Assembly: GCA_944383315.1 (NCBI GenBank) | Contig: CALWPB010000005.1 | Span: forward strand, 1 to 56,150 | Direction: 5' to 3' | Origin: an uncultured Clostridia bacterium | GTDB lineage: Bacteria > Bacillota > Clostridia > Christensenellales > UBA1242 | DNA: 56,150 nt | Part shown: positions 28,901-35,441 of the stretch, one piece after another | Layout of the letters: each line of letters begins with the position of its first letter | How positions within the stretch are numbered: position 1 is the first letter of the stretch | Position numbers and translations under genes: made by a program | Notes under the pieces: generated by a model | Databases searched by the model: none | The model's input: the letters and a program-made list of their open reading frames with translations, nothing else | Told to the model about the DNA's origin: nothing

Positions 28901-30489
28901 ACAGATGGTGTCGAAGTAATAAAATTACTATTTTCACCCGGTAATGCTAATATCTTTATGTAATTACGACCTACACTCCATACAGATTCGGCCTGTTCAT
29001 ATTGTTGTCTAAATGCAATAGTACAATATGACCGCGTACCTGAATATACCAATTTATCATTATCAGTAATTATAGCATTTCCATTTGTACTAATATATAC
29101 TTGATATGAAGTAGCCCCGTCCACTTCACTCCAAGTAATTTCATATTGAGAATTTTCTGTATCTTTTGATACTATAATATTTTCAACAGAACGAAGTTGT
29201 TGCATTGCAGGCAAATCATTGATATCACTATCTAGATACCTAACCCCAGCAACTGTATTATCTGCACCAATCGCAAAAACATAAACTTCAAACCCCGTAT
29301 ATGTACCATCAGCAGGCTTATCTGTAAGATTCGCAAAATCGTACATTGTAGGAGTTTCACTGCTTGCAGAAATACTTACAAAACGCTTTTCCGTAGAACT
29401 GTCATTCATTTTGTATCGAATTTCAATTAGATAACTTGATGCATTAAGTACAGTTGACCAAGTTAATTGTTGAGTATTTCCAACATATGCTAAATTTAAG
29501 TTTTCAGGACTAGGAAGCCTTGCAAATTTTATTGCTTCACTATAATCAGAAGTGCAATATCTTGTAGAGTCATCATCGTTCTTTGCTCTAGCACGGAAAC
29601 TAAACGTTGCACGTCCCAAGTCCGCAGGCACAGAAATGTAAGCATAACCATCTTTAATACGAGCATTTGCGATAGCAGTTTCCCAAAGAGTCCTATCAGA
29701 TTCGGTATAAATTCCATTTGTAACATTTATATCAATATCGTAATTCTCGATAGCAGGAGCATAATTAGAGAGTTTAAATTTAATTTCATAACTACGATTT
29801 GCTACATTTTCAATATGAGTACCCACCAACTCAATTTCAGTAGGAGCAGCCAGTTGCGTAAAAGTAATAGTTTCAGAATTTTCTGAGTCATTATACATCG
29901 TTTCGTTACCCAATGCAGTTACAGAAACATTGTATAGAGAACCTTCAACAATATTATCAAATGTTGTATTTGATACGATTTGAGTTGATTCAACTCCGTC
30001 AATATTGAGGTTTAATCTATACTGAGGTGTAAAACTACTATTTTCAACAATTACCCTATTCCACGAGAGAGTCTTTGTATCAGAATTATAGATTAATCCT
30101 GTTGGCGCTGCAAGTTGCTGCTTTTCAGCCATTACATTTACAGTAATACGGACAAAAGCATTTTGATTGTCTTTTGACTGAATTGTAATTGTTGCAGTAC
30201 CCACACCTTCCGCTGTAATCACACCATCAGCATCAACTGAAGCAACTTGCTCATTTGAGGACGCAAAAGTTACCTCCTTATTTGTAGCAGTACTCGGCAT
30301 TACAGTATAATTTATTGTAAAAGTATTCTGCTCGGAATTAAGTGCCATTGCAATTATATTATTATCTTCGGCAACCTCCACCCAACCAACACCAACATAA
30401 TTGTTTGGTGCTTGCTCGCCACACGCAACAAAGCACATAGGCGCGAGAATCACCAAAACCGCAGCCAGCATTAAATTCTTAAACTTCAT
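22993..30489 (-). CDS. Large surface lipoprotein with BIG2, FN3-like and GLUG repeats, 2498 aa
   Basis: The N-terminus MKFKNLMLAAVLVILAPMCFVACGE is a lipoprotein signal with lipobox FVAC (Cys23). Residues about 45-120 are a BIG2-type Ig-like domain (VTFASSNEQVASVDADGVITAEGVGTATI in part). About 17 FN3-like units follow (LAAPTGL...LSWNRV, LATPTNF...LVWDAV and so on) to about residue 2000. Residues about 2050-2390 carry GLUG-type repeats (VGGFVGVN, VGGIAGLN, GGIVGMSR, GGIVGTQE). BIG2 and GLUG repeats occur in secreted adhesins and IgA-protease-like proteins; no protease motif is seen. The start has AGAGAGG upstream. It shares its repeat style with the giant gene downstream, likely forming a surface operon. 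Confidence 0.88.
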   Translation of the reverse strand: MKFKNLMLAAVLVILAPMCFVACGEQAPNNYVGVGWVEVAEDNNIIAMALNSEQNTFTINYTVMPSTATNKEVTFASSNEQVASVDADGVITAEGVGTATITIQSKDNQNAFVRITVNVMAEKQQLAAPTGLIYNSDTKTLSWNRVIVENSSFTPQYRLNLNIDGVESTQIVSNTTFDNIVEGSLYNVSVTALGNETMYNDSENSETITFTQLAAPTEIELVGTHIENVANRSYEIKFKLSNYAPAIENYDIDINVTNGIYTESDRTLWETAIANARIKDGYAYISVPADLGRATFSFRARAKNDDDSTRYCTSDYSEAIKFARLPSPENLNLAYVGNTQQLTWSTVLNASSYLIEIRYKMNDSSTEKRFVSISASSETPTMYDFANLTDKPADGTYTGFEVYVFAIGADNTVAGVRYLDSDINDLPAMQQLRSVENIIVSKDTENSQYEITWSEVDGATSYQVYISTNGNAIITDNDKLVYSGTRSYCTIAFRQQYEQAESVWSVGRNYIKILALPGENSNFITSTPSVHNESFIKLATPTNFKVFNGKLVWDAVDGATYYEIDFGAGANENPTVAVIPGKDTYEYEPTNDDMSQVSTNYVVSVRAVNADNNMYIDSDETDVINISRYGVPTKLRVQDGELQWDMLDSLKRPINTDRVEVRIETLQGDVLATFDTSSSVAVEEHLATLPTTDRYFVFKVRAINMNNGNYINGDWSTGISTYQLETPSNVRVENGVITWDAFDDGNVAEGHTGIRYVLKVGSQEYGVTSDPVLTIGSTSAVIKGLSTSSTTYSVQLKATILASESGYFGTTILGNDTIYIINSNFSTNFYVRQLPTPANLTIRDSTLYWSTSNSDLNQYRIELYRIDVNDGIRTRGDMVYSTTVEPADKNNPSWNFSTEKWFIGSDDEEFEFTYGAYEFVIYAVGTTHNADSSANYGYLTSYASSSIEIYKLQTPSLDIDNGIISWNYVYDNLGGTPRMVSKYILSVSRNTGNNVMDTYDIVVESGFTSALDELPETFYNVQLFISIKAVSIWDRVYDSELSAPYTRPTTALPESGTYVVQKQFYPQVDPSHVSIDGRTITWTDTNVENKSYIIQVYEVSPTRGEILIATSTVTENKYTLPDRGSGEYYIRILRKGYTHDNPSDPETPVAEKLAGTKYLDSKYSDKLYIERLVKPIGITMTRDESENPILSWNAEGAADYMKYRVNITTIVDGETVVDSYYLPYTTTSFNLFGKAYNETGEEIDVKSYPAGILRITVQTVIADSDGIVSRATSASSPNTVYLMEGPVSSTYTAYVYGAPTVSFNDDGILLFNKTNQFDKGLELVFTPLNSASTGNYSLNTEGAIHKSLNAGINTFDMSEGFEVGVKYQLRLRALGNSSYLISSEWENCLYIIERLAPFNANSVNSGIENESTYNGWYVKDGSIYWNAVTGASVYEATLTSAAGAVFNAFTITADAATNQYSSPITGVNYGTYDLQFRLIGGETNTEITIQDDDATYFMGYVTSDLSVAQPVTKLYAPNDYNVNGRSEAYSRIVNGEFDWGLRNESGIWIDDSGATAYRLEVADNESYTFTLDGTAKYFYASEVFKELSGRYEITLYSIGNTWTGTNDSNSIYLTSDAYSSFTIIYGGQISDLNVTNGRLNWSAASNGSRSGYDIEYVYSGEEASPLKHLDTNVYSFDDIEEAKGKNFNSIKVRHAGESSTAKGAYEGYTNCMWSASMTNIVKLPDIALTEMSSGESRYLYINDWGQLEWNLGSNYDEGQFADLDLDMHLYLDITYLGTSVGGNSTGWNIDRSINVFDVPTINISQEDIDDALQQAGNNRPEQGILKYNMYGYIAGTVDTETDITDGNNVIYLNSNTYDCGAYMLNAPTSFELDEINGPGLRLNWDISNSSVGGYEPEESSYIEVAADVIMFTYRVNGSDELVHKRVTSVEEISQIPLWEVAYFDEIRMNVLNSDGIAFGSSTLSLEQIAFQYFDSGNGTPESPFVIKDVTGYSAEYQLELVYWLPELYFKLGQDITLTDLDILQQENVDTTTNFPIPDGLTASAVDQVYKNLTFTGGFDGAGHSIKNIQYSGATSFGWWSRILGTELTGAGENNFENRRGIIKDLTLVADRLDVSTLAAGSYNGLFAQRNYGWIIDCKVDGSSIGDRDETVYTSVIQGTVNNTNIFVGGFVGVNDRYANAPEDEGIYENFEGAVGRIDGCTNMLDLVIQSTNDLNYITYVGGIAGLNSSGNIIGSNNGVANMDTSYNNRAEISGYYTGGIAGASVGNTTMINDDEEVFIYSYISGCVNYANVSTINERLGGSSIEASTAGGIVGMSRISFVTYCMNLGTVSTEGASAALGGIVGTQETGGYALSCVNIGDVRYNRYYYDPAEIDVSSAMFAGAIVGMATTGNIISVWYVQNSVVMYDNKTSTPTRTSVVYGSNGSTYTNSINNVESFDKNNYVEAFLNGPDKINQVTVQSNNQLVDCIYERYDGLVAQFAYTEGSNPTITWVDPATLS

Positions 30490-30633
30490 AATGTACCTCT
30501 CTATTTTCTTATATTTTGTCTAATTTTGCCAAATTAAAACAAAAAAATTGAAACTTTTGTCAGAAAATGTAAACAAAACTTTTTCCGTCAGACCAAACCT
30601 TCAAACTGCCCGCTTTTCTCTATCTAACGAAAC

Positions 30634-30710
30634 TGGTGCAACCGAGCCGATTTGAACGGCTGACCTTTGCCTTAGGAGGGCACTGCTCTATCCAGCTGAG
30701 CTACGATTGC
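30634..30710 (-). tRNA. tRNA-Arg (CCT)
   Basis: Full cloverleaf on the minus strand: acceptor GCAATCG/CGGTTGC, anticodon loop CTCCTAA (anticodon CCT, reads AGG), T-loop TTCAAAT, encoded CCA end. A TTGACA-18-TATAAT promoter lies about 50 bases upstream. Confidence 0.96.
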
Positions 30711-30758
30711 ATTTTTTGAAAAACAAAGGGCCATATATGCCACTTTATAATCTTTAAT

Positions 30759-30788
30759 ATTATACATTTTCAGCAAGTACTCTGTCAA
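30759..30788 (-). promoter_or_regulatory. Sigma-A-type promoter of tRNA-Arg (CCT)
   Basis: Minus strand TTGACA (30788-30783), 18-base spacer, TATAAT (30764-30759). Confidence 0.8.
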
Positions 30789-31040
30789 ATAAATAGTAGT
30801 ATTTTATCTAATTTTTTCGTATTTTTTATACATTTTTTTCGGCATTATTTTAACGCAATTTTTTGTTGATGTTTGTACAAGTTTTTTCTCAAATGCAAAA
30901 CAATTTTTCCACAGTAGAAAACTACGCAACAAACTATTTTTTGCATAAATAAAAAATAATAGCAGCATTTATATAATTGTAATTTACGTTCAAAATTCCT
31001 TTGTATTTTGGTAAAAAACTGGTTTAATTTATCATTAAAC
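30789..31040. other. AT-rich gap, no gene supported
   Basis: Between the tRNA-Arg promoter and the next terminator I see only AT-rich sequence. A short minus-strand frame (31069-30845) has low-complexity composition and no ribosome site and is not called. Confidence 0.5.
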
Positions 31041-31078
31041 AAAAAAGAAAAAACTGCCACTAATTTCACGGACAGTTT
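31041..31078 (-). terminator. Terminator of the small membrane-protein gene
   Basis: Minus strand AAACTGTCC pairs with GGCAGTTT (one bulged base), followed by a long T-rich run, six bases after the stop. Confidence 0.7.
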
Positions 31079-31083
31079 CTAAA

Positions 31084-31527
31084 TTAAATACTCAACAAAC
31101 AAGCAAGTATTAATATCACGAGATTTGGAGTAAAAGCAACTTTTCTAGTTTTGATTATTTGTACAATGTATATAGCAAGCGCAGCGATTAAGCAAGCAAC
31201 ACCAATCCAAGCAAAAACTACATACACGATACTGAGATTTATAATTACAAATAATCTAGCAAAAGCAAATATTGCGATTGCAGCAATACTAAGAATTAAA
31301 CTAATAGTATCAAGACTCATATCACTAAAAGGGTTATTTTTCTTTGGCTCTTCAACCTCTACCCTTTCAGATTTGCTTTTTTCGCGTGCTTCTTCCTTAT
31401 CAAAGCCAAGATTTTCATCATAGTTTGACTTTGGAGTTGCCTCAGTTTGTTCTTCTTCGTTTTGCAAATCTACATCTTGTGCTTCTACTTCAATCTCGTC
31501 ATCATTTTTAAATTTCTCGTTTTCCAT
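31084..31527 (-). CDS. Hypothetical membrane protein with acidic N-terminal domain, 147 aa
   Basis: Residues 1-70 are hydrophilic and strongly acidic (DDEIEVEAQDVDLQNEEEQ), probably disordered and cytoplasmic. Residues 72-147 carry three hydrophobic helices (TISLILSIAAIAIFAFA; VYVVFAWIGVACLIAALAIYIV; FTPNLVILILACLLSI), with the last running to the stop. No family is recognised. AAAGGAG precedes the start, and a good promoter (31555-31583) and terminator bracket it as a single-gene unit. Confidence 0.75.
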   Translation of the reverse strand: MENEKFKNDDEIEVEAQDVDLQNEEEQTEATPKSNYDENLGFDKEEAREKSKSERVEVEEPKKNNPFSDMSLDTISLILSIAAIAIFAFARLFVIINLSIVYVVFAWIGVACLIAALAIYIVQIIKTRKVAFTPNLVILILACLLSI

Positions 31528-31554
31528 TGTTTGCTCCTTTTTGTTTATATTTTT

Positions 31555-31583
31555 ATTATACCATACTCAAGCAAAACAATCAA
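31555..31583 (-). promoter_or_regulatory. Sigma-A-type promoter of the 147-aa membrane protein
   Basis: Minus strand TTGATT (31583-31578), 17-base spacer, TATAAT (31560-31555), immediately downstream of the amidase stop. Confidence 0.75.
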
Positions 31584-31597
31584 GTAGTAGACTCAGA

Positions 31598-32671
31598 TTA
31601 AGTTGTTGGTTGCTCTCGAGCGGTCGAATCATCTTCAATCGCAGCCCACGTATTTTTGCCCACAATTCCATCAACTACCAGTCCATTTTCGCGCTGGAAC
31701 TCTTTGACTGCATTTTCAGTATTTGTTCCAAAAATTCCGTCTATTGTGCCTACTGGATAAAGTTTACTATACAATTTTTGTTGCAAATAACGCACTTCCG
31801 CACCGTAACTTCCGCGGCGCAATGTACTAGCCTGTGGGGTTAGATTATTGAGTTTGTACCACGTAAGTCGACCAACAACACCATCTGCTTCCAGCCCATT
31901 TGCCTGCTGGAATGCACGAACAGCCGCCGCTGTATTGTTACCAAAAATACCATCAATACTACCCACCGAGTACCCCATATTTTTAAGCATAAACTGCAGA
32001 TATTTTACCATATTTCCGCGGCTACCCTGTCGTAATGTCGGGAACGTAAAGTCATTTATGTCAATATATTGAACATTAAAATACTGACACACCCCACGAC
32101 AAGCAGCGCGTCCCACGGTGTTTGTAAAATCAGGGTCAAGCATAAGCCTTGCTTCACGGAAATTAGTCATAAAACCGCACTCCATAAGGCACGCAATCGT
32201 ATTTACGTTGCTGAGCATACCCACGTCAAGAGGTTTTACCCCGCGACCATTAAAATCAGTCGCTAACAAAATACTGCCATAAACCGTATCAGCAAAATTA
32301 CGGCTTTGTGTGGCATAAGGATTGAGTGGCGAATAAAACCCTTCTAGCCCATTCGCACTATTAAAAGTCGTACCATCACCATAAGCATTGTAAGCAAAAG
32401 TAACAAGAGCACTTGGACGCGCTCGGTTTACTATTACCACTCTTTCAGAAACAGACAAATCCTGTCTATTCGGCTTAACATCTAAAATATTAAACCCAAC
32501 ACGTAAACAATCTGCAAGAAAAGCATTTTTTGCAGCAAAATTGAATTCATTTTCATAAATTTGTCTATTGATGTACGGCATAACTGGTGTGCGCTTGCCT
32601 TGCGTTGGCGGATTCACCCCGTGCTCATCATTACCCGCAATCAAATAATCACTAGCATCATTATATGGCAT
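31598..32671 (-). CDS. Amidase_3-like protein with two PG_binding_1 domains, zinc ligand missing
   Basis: 357 aa. Residues 8-210 resemble N-acetylmuramoyl-L-alanine amidase (Amidase_3): NDEHG (His17), ENEFN (Glu40), and the catalytic-type Glu164 in LMECGFMTN. The second histidine ligand, usually in a SIHYNA-like strand, is Ala93 (VTFAYNA), so the zinc site looks incomplete. Two peptidoglycan-binding type 1 domains follow (about 213-272 and 282-345), each ending DGIFG...AVxxFQxxNGLxxDGxVG. There is no signal peptide, as in phage endolysins and some spore enzymes. The start has GGAAGGTGA upstream. It may be a weakened or inactive amidase acting as a wall-binding protein, or the site may be rebuilt differently. 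Confidence 0.85.
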   Translation of the reverse strand: MPYNDASDYLIAGNDEHGVNPPTQGKRTPVMPYINRQIYENEFNFAAKNAFLADCLRVGFNILDVKPNRQDLSVSERVVIVNRARPSALVTFAYNAYGDGTTFNSANGLEGFYSPLNPYATQSRNFADTVYGSILLATDFNGRGVKPLDVGMLSNVNTIACLMECGFMTNFREARLMLDPDFTNTVGRAACRGVCQYFNVQYIDINDFTFPTLRQGSRGNMVKYLQFMLKNMGYSVGSIDGIFGNNTAAAVRAFQQANGLEADGVVGRLTWYKLNNLTPQASTLRRGSYGAEVRYLQQKLYSKLYPVGTIDGIFGTNTENAVKEFQRENGLVVDGIVGKNTWAAIEDDSTAREQPTT

Positions 32672-32690
32672 AATTCACCTTCCAAAACTT

Positions 32691-32968
32691 AATGTTTAAA
32701 GTACTCTATGCAAAACAAATACAAAAAGTGAGAAAAACCAAATAAAAATACAAAATACCACAAATTTTGTTGCACTTTTCCACATTTGCACAACGTCTTG
32801 GTTGACAAAATTAAACTAATTAAAAAATCATTTATCTAGACCTTAAAAAACACATATCTTAAAAACCAATTCATAAAATAAACATTTTCGTAAACAACAT
32901 TAAAAAAGCATCTAAAAAAGATGCTCCAATAAATAAAATTATTTAAAAATTTTTTTAATTAAAATTAG
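32691..32968. other. AT-rich upstream region, no gene supported
   Basis: Upstream of the amidase start. I see no ORF, RNA or clear promoter pair; short hairpin words such as AAGCATC-TAAAAAA-GATGCT (32909-32927) are present. Confidence 0.4.
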
Positions 32969-33047
32969 GTACTATGCAGTACTATGCAATGATTTTTACG
33001 TACTATGCAATCAATTTTACGCAGTTTTTTGCTTAAAAATCGCATTT
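32969..33047. repeat. GTACTATGCA repeat, copy A
   Basis: Three exact GTACTATGCA words (32969-32978, 32979-32988, 33000-33009) are followed by a conserved tail: ATTTTACGCA, T-run, GCTTAAAAATCGCATTTTT. The tail contains a hairpin CTTAAAAAT-CGC-ATTTTTAAG that overlaps the stop of the upstream gene and could act as its terminator. Related copies occur at 36093-36172 and 42288-42366. Confidence 0.7.
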
Positions 33048-33824
33048 TTAAGTAAATTCATCGAAATTATTATCTATTTCATCATTTATATCATTTTGTG
33101 AAATTGGCTCAAAACGTGCCTCAATTAATTTATTTTTAACAGTTGAGAACGGGAGTTTTGCGCTCATTTCATCGCTTAATAATTGGTTGGTATTAGCATC
33201 ATACCACCCCACAAACCTATAACCTACGCAAGCAATTTTGGCAGACAAAATTATTGTATCACTATCCGTCATTTCGTCAATATTATCGCCAAGTACCGTA
33301 GCGCTGCCTCCATAAGTTGCTTGCACCGCCACCCCATTTATATTAACCCCACCACTCGCAGGCACAAGTGAAGGCTCTACCGTAACAAGATTTAAAGTTA
33401 TTGTTATTACACCTGTCAAATTACGTACTTCAAGATAAAGTAGTGATGCATTTTTGTTCGTCATATATTCAATGCCTAGACATTCTGGCACGTCCGTAAT
33501 TACGCCCGTAGTATAATTAATATTAACCTGCCTTTCATTTATTAACATATAATTTAAATACTTGCCGTTTTCAAATTCCAGAGCATAAATATACGCAACA
33601 TCATTATGTGCAGTTGTTTCGTCTACTATTTCGCCGCCACCCGTTGTTGTGGTAATCGTAATAGATATTTTTTGAAAAATTGCCTTATATGTTACATTTG
33701 AAGTAACTGTAAAAGTAAAAATATTATCTGTAGATACGACACTCCCCGCACTATCTTCCCACCGCACAAATACATATCCGTCATTTGCAATCGCCGTCAA
33801 TACTACAAGCGCGTTTAAATCATA
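33048..33824 (-). pseudogene. C-terminal part of the InlB-repeat surface protein, cut off by an in-frame TAG
   Basis: This frame is the uninterrupted continuation of the gene upstream: the TAG at 33827-33825 is in the same frame, and the residues right after it (YDLNALVVLTAIANDGYVFVRW in two parts) complete an InlB/Listeria-Bacteroides-type repeat begun before the stop (TYNNNSYGSVVGGG). It encodes about 258 more residues including a second such repeat (GYRFVGWYDA) and ends in an acidic tail. An internal TTG at 33800 could restart translation but has no evident ribosome site or signal peptide. A single C-to-T change of a Gln codon would explain the TAG. Alternatives are a sequencing error or readthrough. 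Confidence 0.75.
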
Positions 33825-34688
33825 CTAACCACCACCCACAACCGAGCCATAACTATTGTTATTATAAGTAACTGTTACAATACATTTATTAATTTCCCAC
33901 ACAGCATACAATGTTACACTAGAACCGCTAGTAATTTGAGTTACCGCTTGCCCGTCAGTATAAGTAGGGCTTGCCGATGTGTTAGATGTACTCCACCCGA
34001 GAAAAGTATAATTATCACGAGTAAAAGTATTAGTCTTTATCGCTTGACTATGACCGTGCAAAAAGTATTGACTCGACATAGTACCAGTGCCCCCGTTGTT
34101 ATTAAAAGTTACAGTATACCCCGTGGCACGTGTAAACGCACTTTGTGATGTTGTCGTACTACCAGTATCAATATTTCGATAAGTATACACGTAATGGTCA
34201 ACGGTGAAGTTGTGGGGATATTCTTCATTAACAGAACCAGCGCCACCACAATTAGTACAACTTTTAGTAACAACTCGAGATATATTTCCAGTACCACCAC
34301 AACTAGTGCACGTTCCCAATCCTTGCTTACCAGTACCATCACAAGTCGGACAAGATATAACTTCTCTAACGCTTACAACCCCTGAACCTCCGCACGTGTA
34401 ACATAAATGTCTTGATCCAAGATAACAAGTATCACTCTCTTGAGAAGATGATGTGTAATCATTGCTTCCTGAGTGTTGCGAGTTTGTACAACGATAGTGA
34501 GTTACCGTATTTGAAAGTGTATAAAAAGAAGTGCCGTTTTTGTAATATGCTGTACCTGAATTTAATGTAACAGCCTGCGCCGGCGGTGTTGTCGTATTTA
34601 GAACACCAAACACAACCCCACACACTACCCCACCTAATAAAATAATAATAGTTACAACAATTAAAGAAAGCCTTAATCTTTTTAACAT
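33825..34688 (-). CDS. Exported protein with DnaJ-type zinc finger and InlB-type repeat (N-terminal part)
   Basis: 287 aa up to the TAG. MLKRLRLSLIVVTIIILLGG is an N-terminal signal or anchor helix. Residues about 90-155 contain four CxxCxGxG motifs (CYTCGGSG, CPTCDGTG, CTSCGGTG, CTNCGGAG) with spacings like the central zinc domain of DnaJ. Residues about 190-265 form an InlB B-type repeat (TVTFNNNGGTGTM...FLGWSTS...LYAVWE). The start is placed at 34688 because AGGGG lies seven bases upstream; the ATG two codons earlier is too close. The gene is divergent from an XRE regulator; the gap holds a palindrome. A DnaJ-type zinc finger outside the cytoplasm is unusual; it may be structural. Confidence 0.82.
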   Translation of the reverse strand: MLKRLRLSLIVVTIIILLGGVVCGVVFGVLNTTTPPAQAVTLNSGTAYYKNGTSFYTLSNTVTHYRCTNSQHSGSNDYTSSSQESDTCYLGSRHLCYTCGGSGVVSVREVISCPTCDGTGKQGLGTCTSCGGTGNISRVVTKSCTNCGGAGSVNEEYPHNFTVDHYVYTYRNIDTGSTTTSQSAFTRATGYTVTFNNNGGTGTMSSQYFLHGHSQAIKTNTFTRDNYTFLGWSTSNTSASPTYTDGQAVTQITSGSSVTLYAVWEINKCIVTVTYNNNSYGSVVGGG

Positions 34689-34718
34689 TTTCATACCCCT
34701 ATTTATTTGTTTTTAACC

Positions 34719-34733
34719 ATATACTGCGTATAT
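34719..34733. promoter_or_regulatory. Palindrome upstream of the exported zinc-finger gene
   Basis: ATATAC-TGC-GTATAT, a perfect 6-bp inverted repeat about 30 bases before the start. It may be an operator, perhaps for the divergent XRE regulator. Confidence 0.4.
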
Positions 34734-34817
34734 TTAGTTTTATTTTAACTTAAATTTGCGTAAAAGACAAATGTTTTTAACCAAAATATGTTAAAAATAA
34801 AACAATTTACCAATTAT

Positions 34818-34845
34818 TTGAATAATTTTTTGATACAAATATAAT
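34818..34845 (+). promoter_or_regulatory. Promoter with overlapping palindrome, XRE gene
   Basis: TTGAAT (34818-34823), 16-base spacer, TATAAT (34840-34845), 22 bases before the ATG. AATTATT-TG-AATAATT (34812-34827) overlaps the -35, which would suit autorepression. Confidence 0.6.
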
Positions 34846-34867
34846 AATTCAAAAGGCTGGTAAAAAT

Positions 34868-35188
34868 ATGAGATTGAAAGAATTAAGGGGTACCCTTTCA
34901 CAAACTGAACTTGCAAATAAATTAGGAATGCCACAAACAACATACAGCAATTACGAAAACGGCAAGTCCAAACCTAATATTGATATCTTAATAAAATTTG
35001 CTGATTTTTACGGAGTTTCACTTGATTATTTATGCGAACACAAAACTCAAAATAGAGATTTAGGATATATTGACGATGAACAATTTGAAGCAATCAATGC
35101 TTTAAAGGAATTAAATCACGATAATTTTTTAACCGTTAAAGGGTATATTTTCGCTCTACTAGACAACCAGAAAAAACACAATAGTTGA
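34868..35188 (+). CDS. XRE-family helix-turn-helix regulator, 106 aa
   Basis: Residues 1-60 are a textbook HTH_3 domain: MRLKELRG...SQTELANKLGMPQTTYSNYENGKSKPNIDILIKFADFYGVSLDYL. The C-terminal 45 residues are acidic and helical with no known ligand domain. It likely represses its own promoter and perhaps the divergent exported zinc-finger gene. The ribosome site is weak (GGCTGG). Followed after about 70 bases by a 26-aa fragment of another XRE protein. Confidence 0.88.
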   Translation: MRLKELRGTLSQTELANKLGMPQTTYSNYENGKSKPNIDILIKFADFYGVSLDYLCEHKTQNRDLGYIDDEQFEAINALKELNHDNFLTVKGYIFALLDNQKKHNS

Positions 35189-35256
35189 TTACTCATATTC
35201 CCTTGCATTTCTCATATCAAGCAACAAAGCCATTATAACTAGGAAAAATTTTATAA

Positions 35257-35337
35257 ATGAGTTTTGGTAATAATTTAAAGCAATTTCGTATTGAAAGCGG
35301 AATGAAGCAATCTCAACTTGCAAAAAAATTGAATTAA
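35257..35337 (+). pseudogene. Truncated XRE helix-turn-helix fragment, 26 codons
   Basis: ATG...TAA encoding MSFGNNLKQFRIESGMKQSQLAKKLN in two parts: MSFGNNLKQFRI / ESGMKQSQLAKKLN. This is the first half of an HTH_3 domain, stopping before the recognition helix. AGGA lies upstream. It is likely the remnant of a second XRE gene, or of an HTH once fused to the NMN adenylyltransferase that follows, as in NadR. Confidence 0.6.
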
Positions 35338-35441
35338 AAAATTATTATTAAATTTATATAAAAACATATTTTTTATTTGATTATTTTTTATTTTTTGATA
35401 AAATTGAGTTGCTTTAATTGTTTTTTATTTGAGGTATAAAA

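Noticed and set aside
30845..31069. 74-aa minus-strand frame between tRNA-Arg and the small membrane protein
   Set aside because: Low-complexity Phe/Lys composition in very AT-rich DNA, no ribosome site, and it starts within the T-run of a terminator.
33825..33827. Genome-wide recoding of TAG as sense
   Set aside because: aspS ends in TAG at its expected C-terminus and prfA (RF1) is present, so TAG functions as a stop. The single internal TAG is better explained locally.
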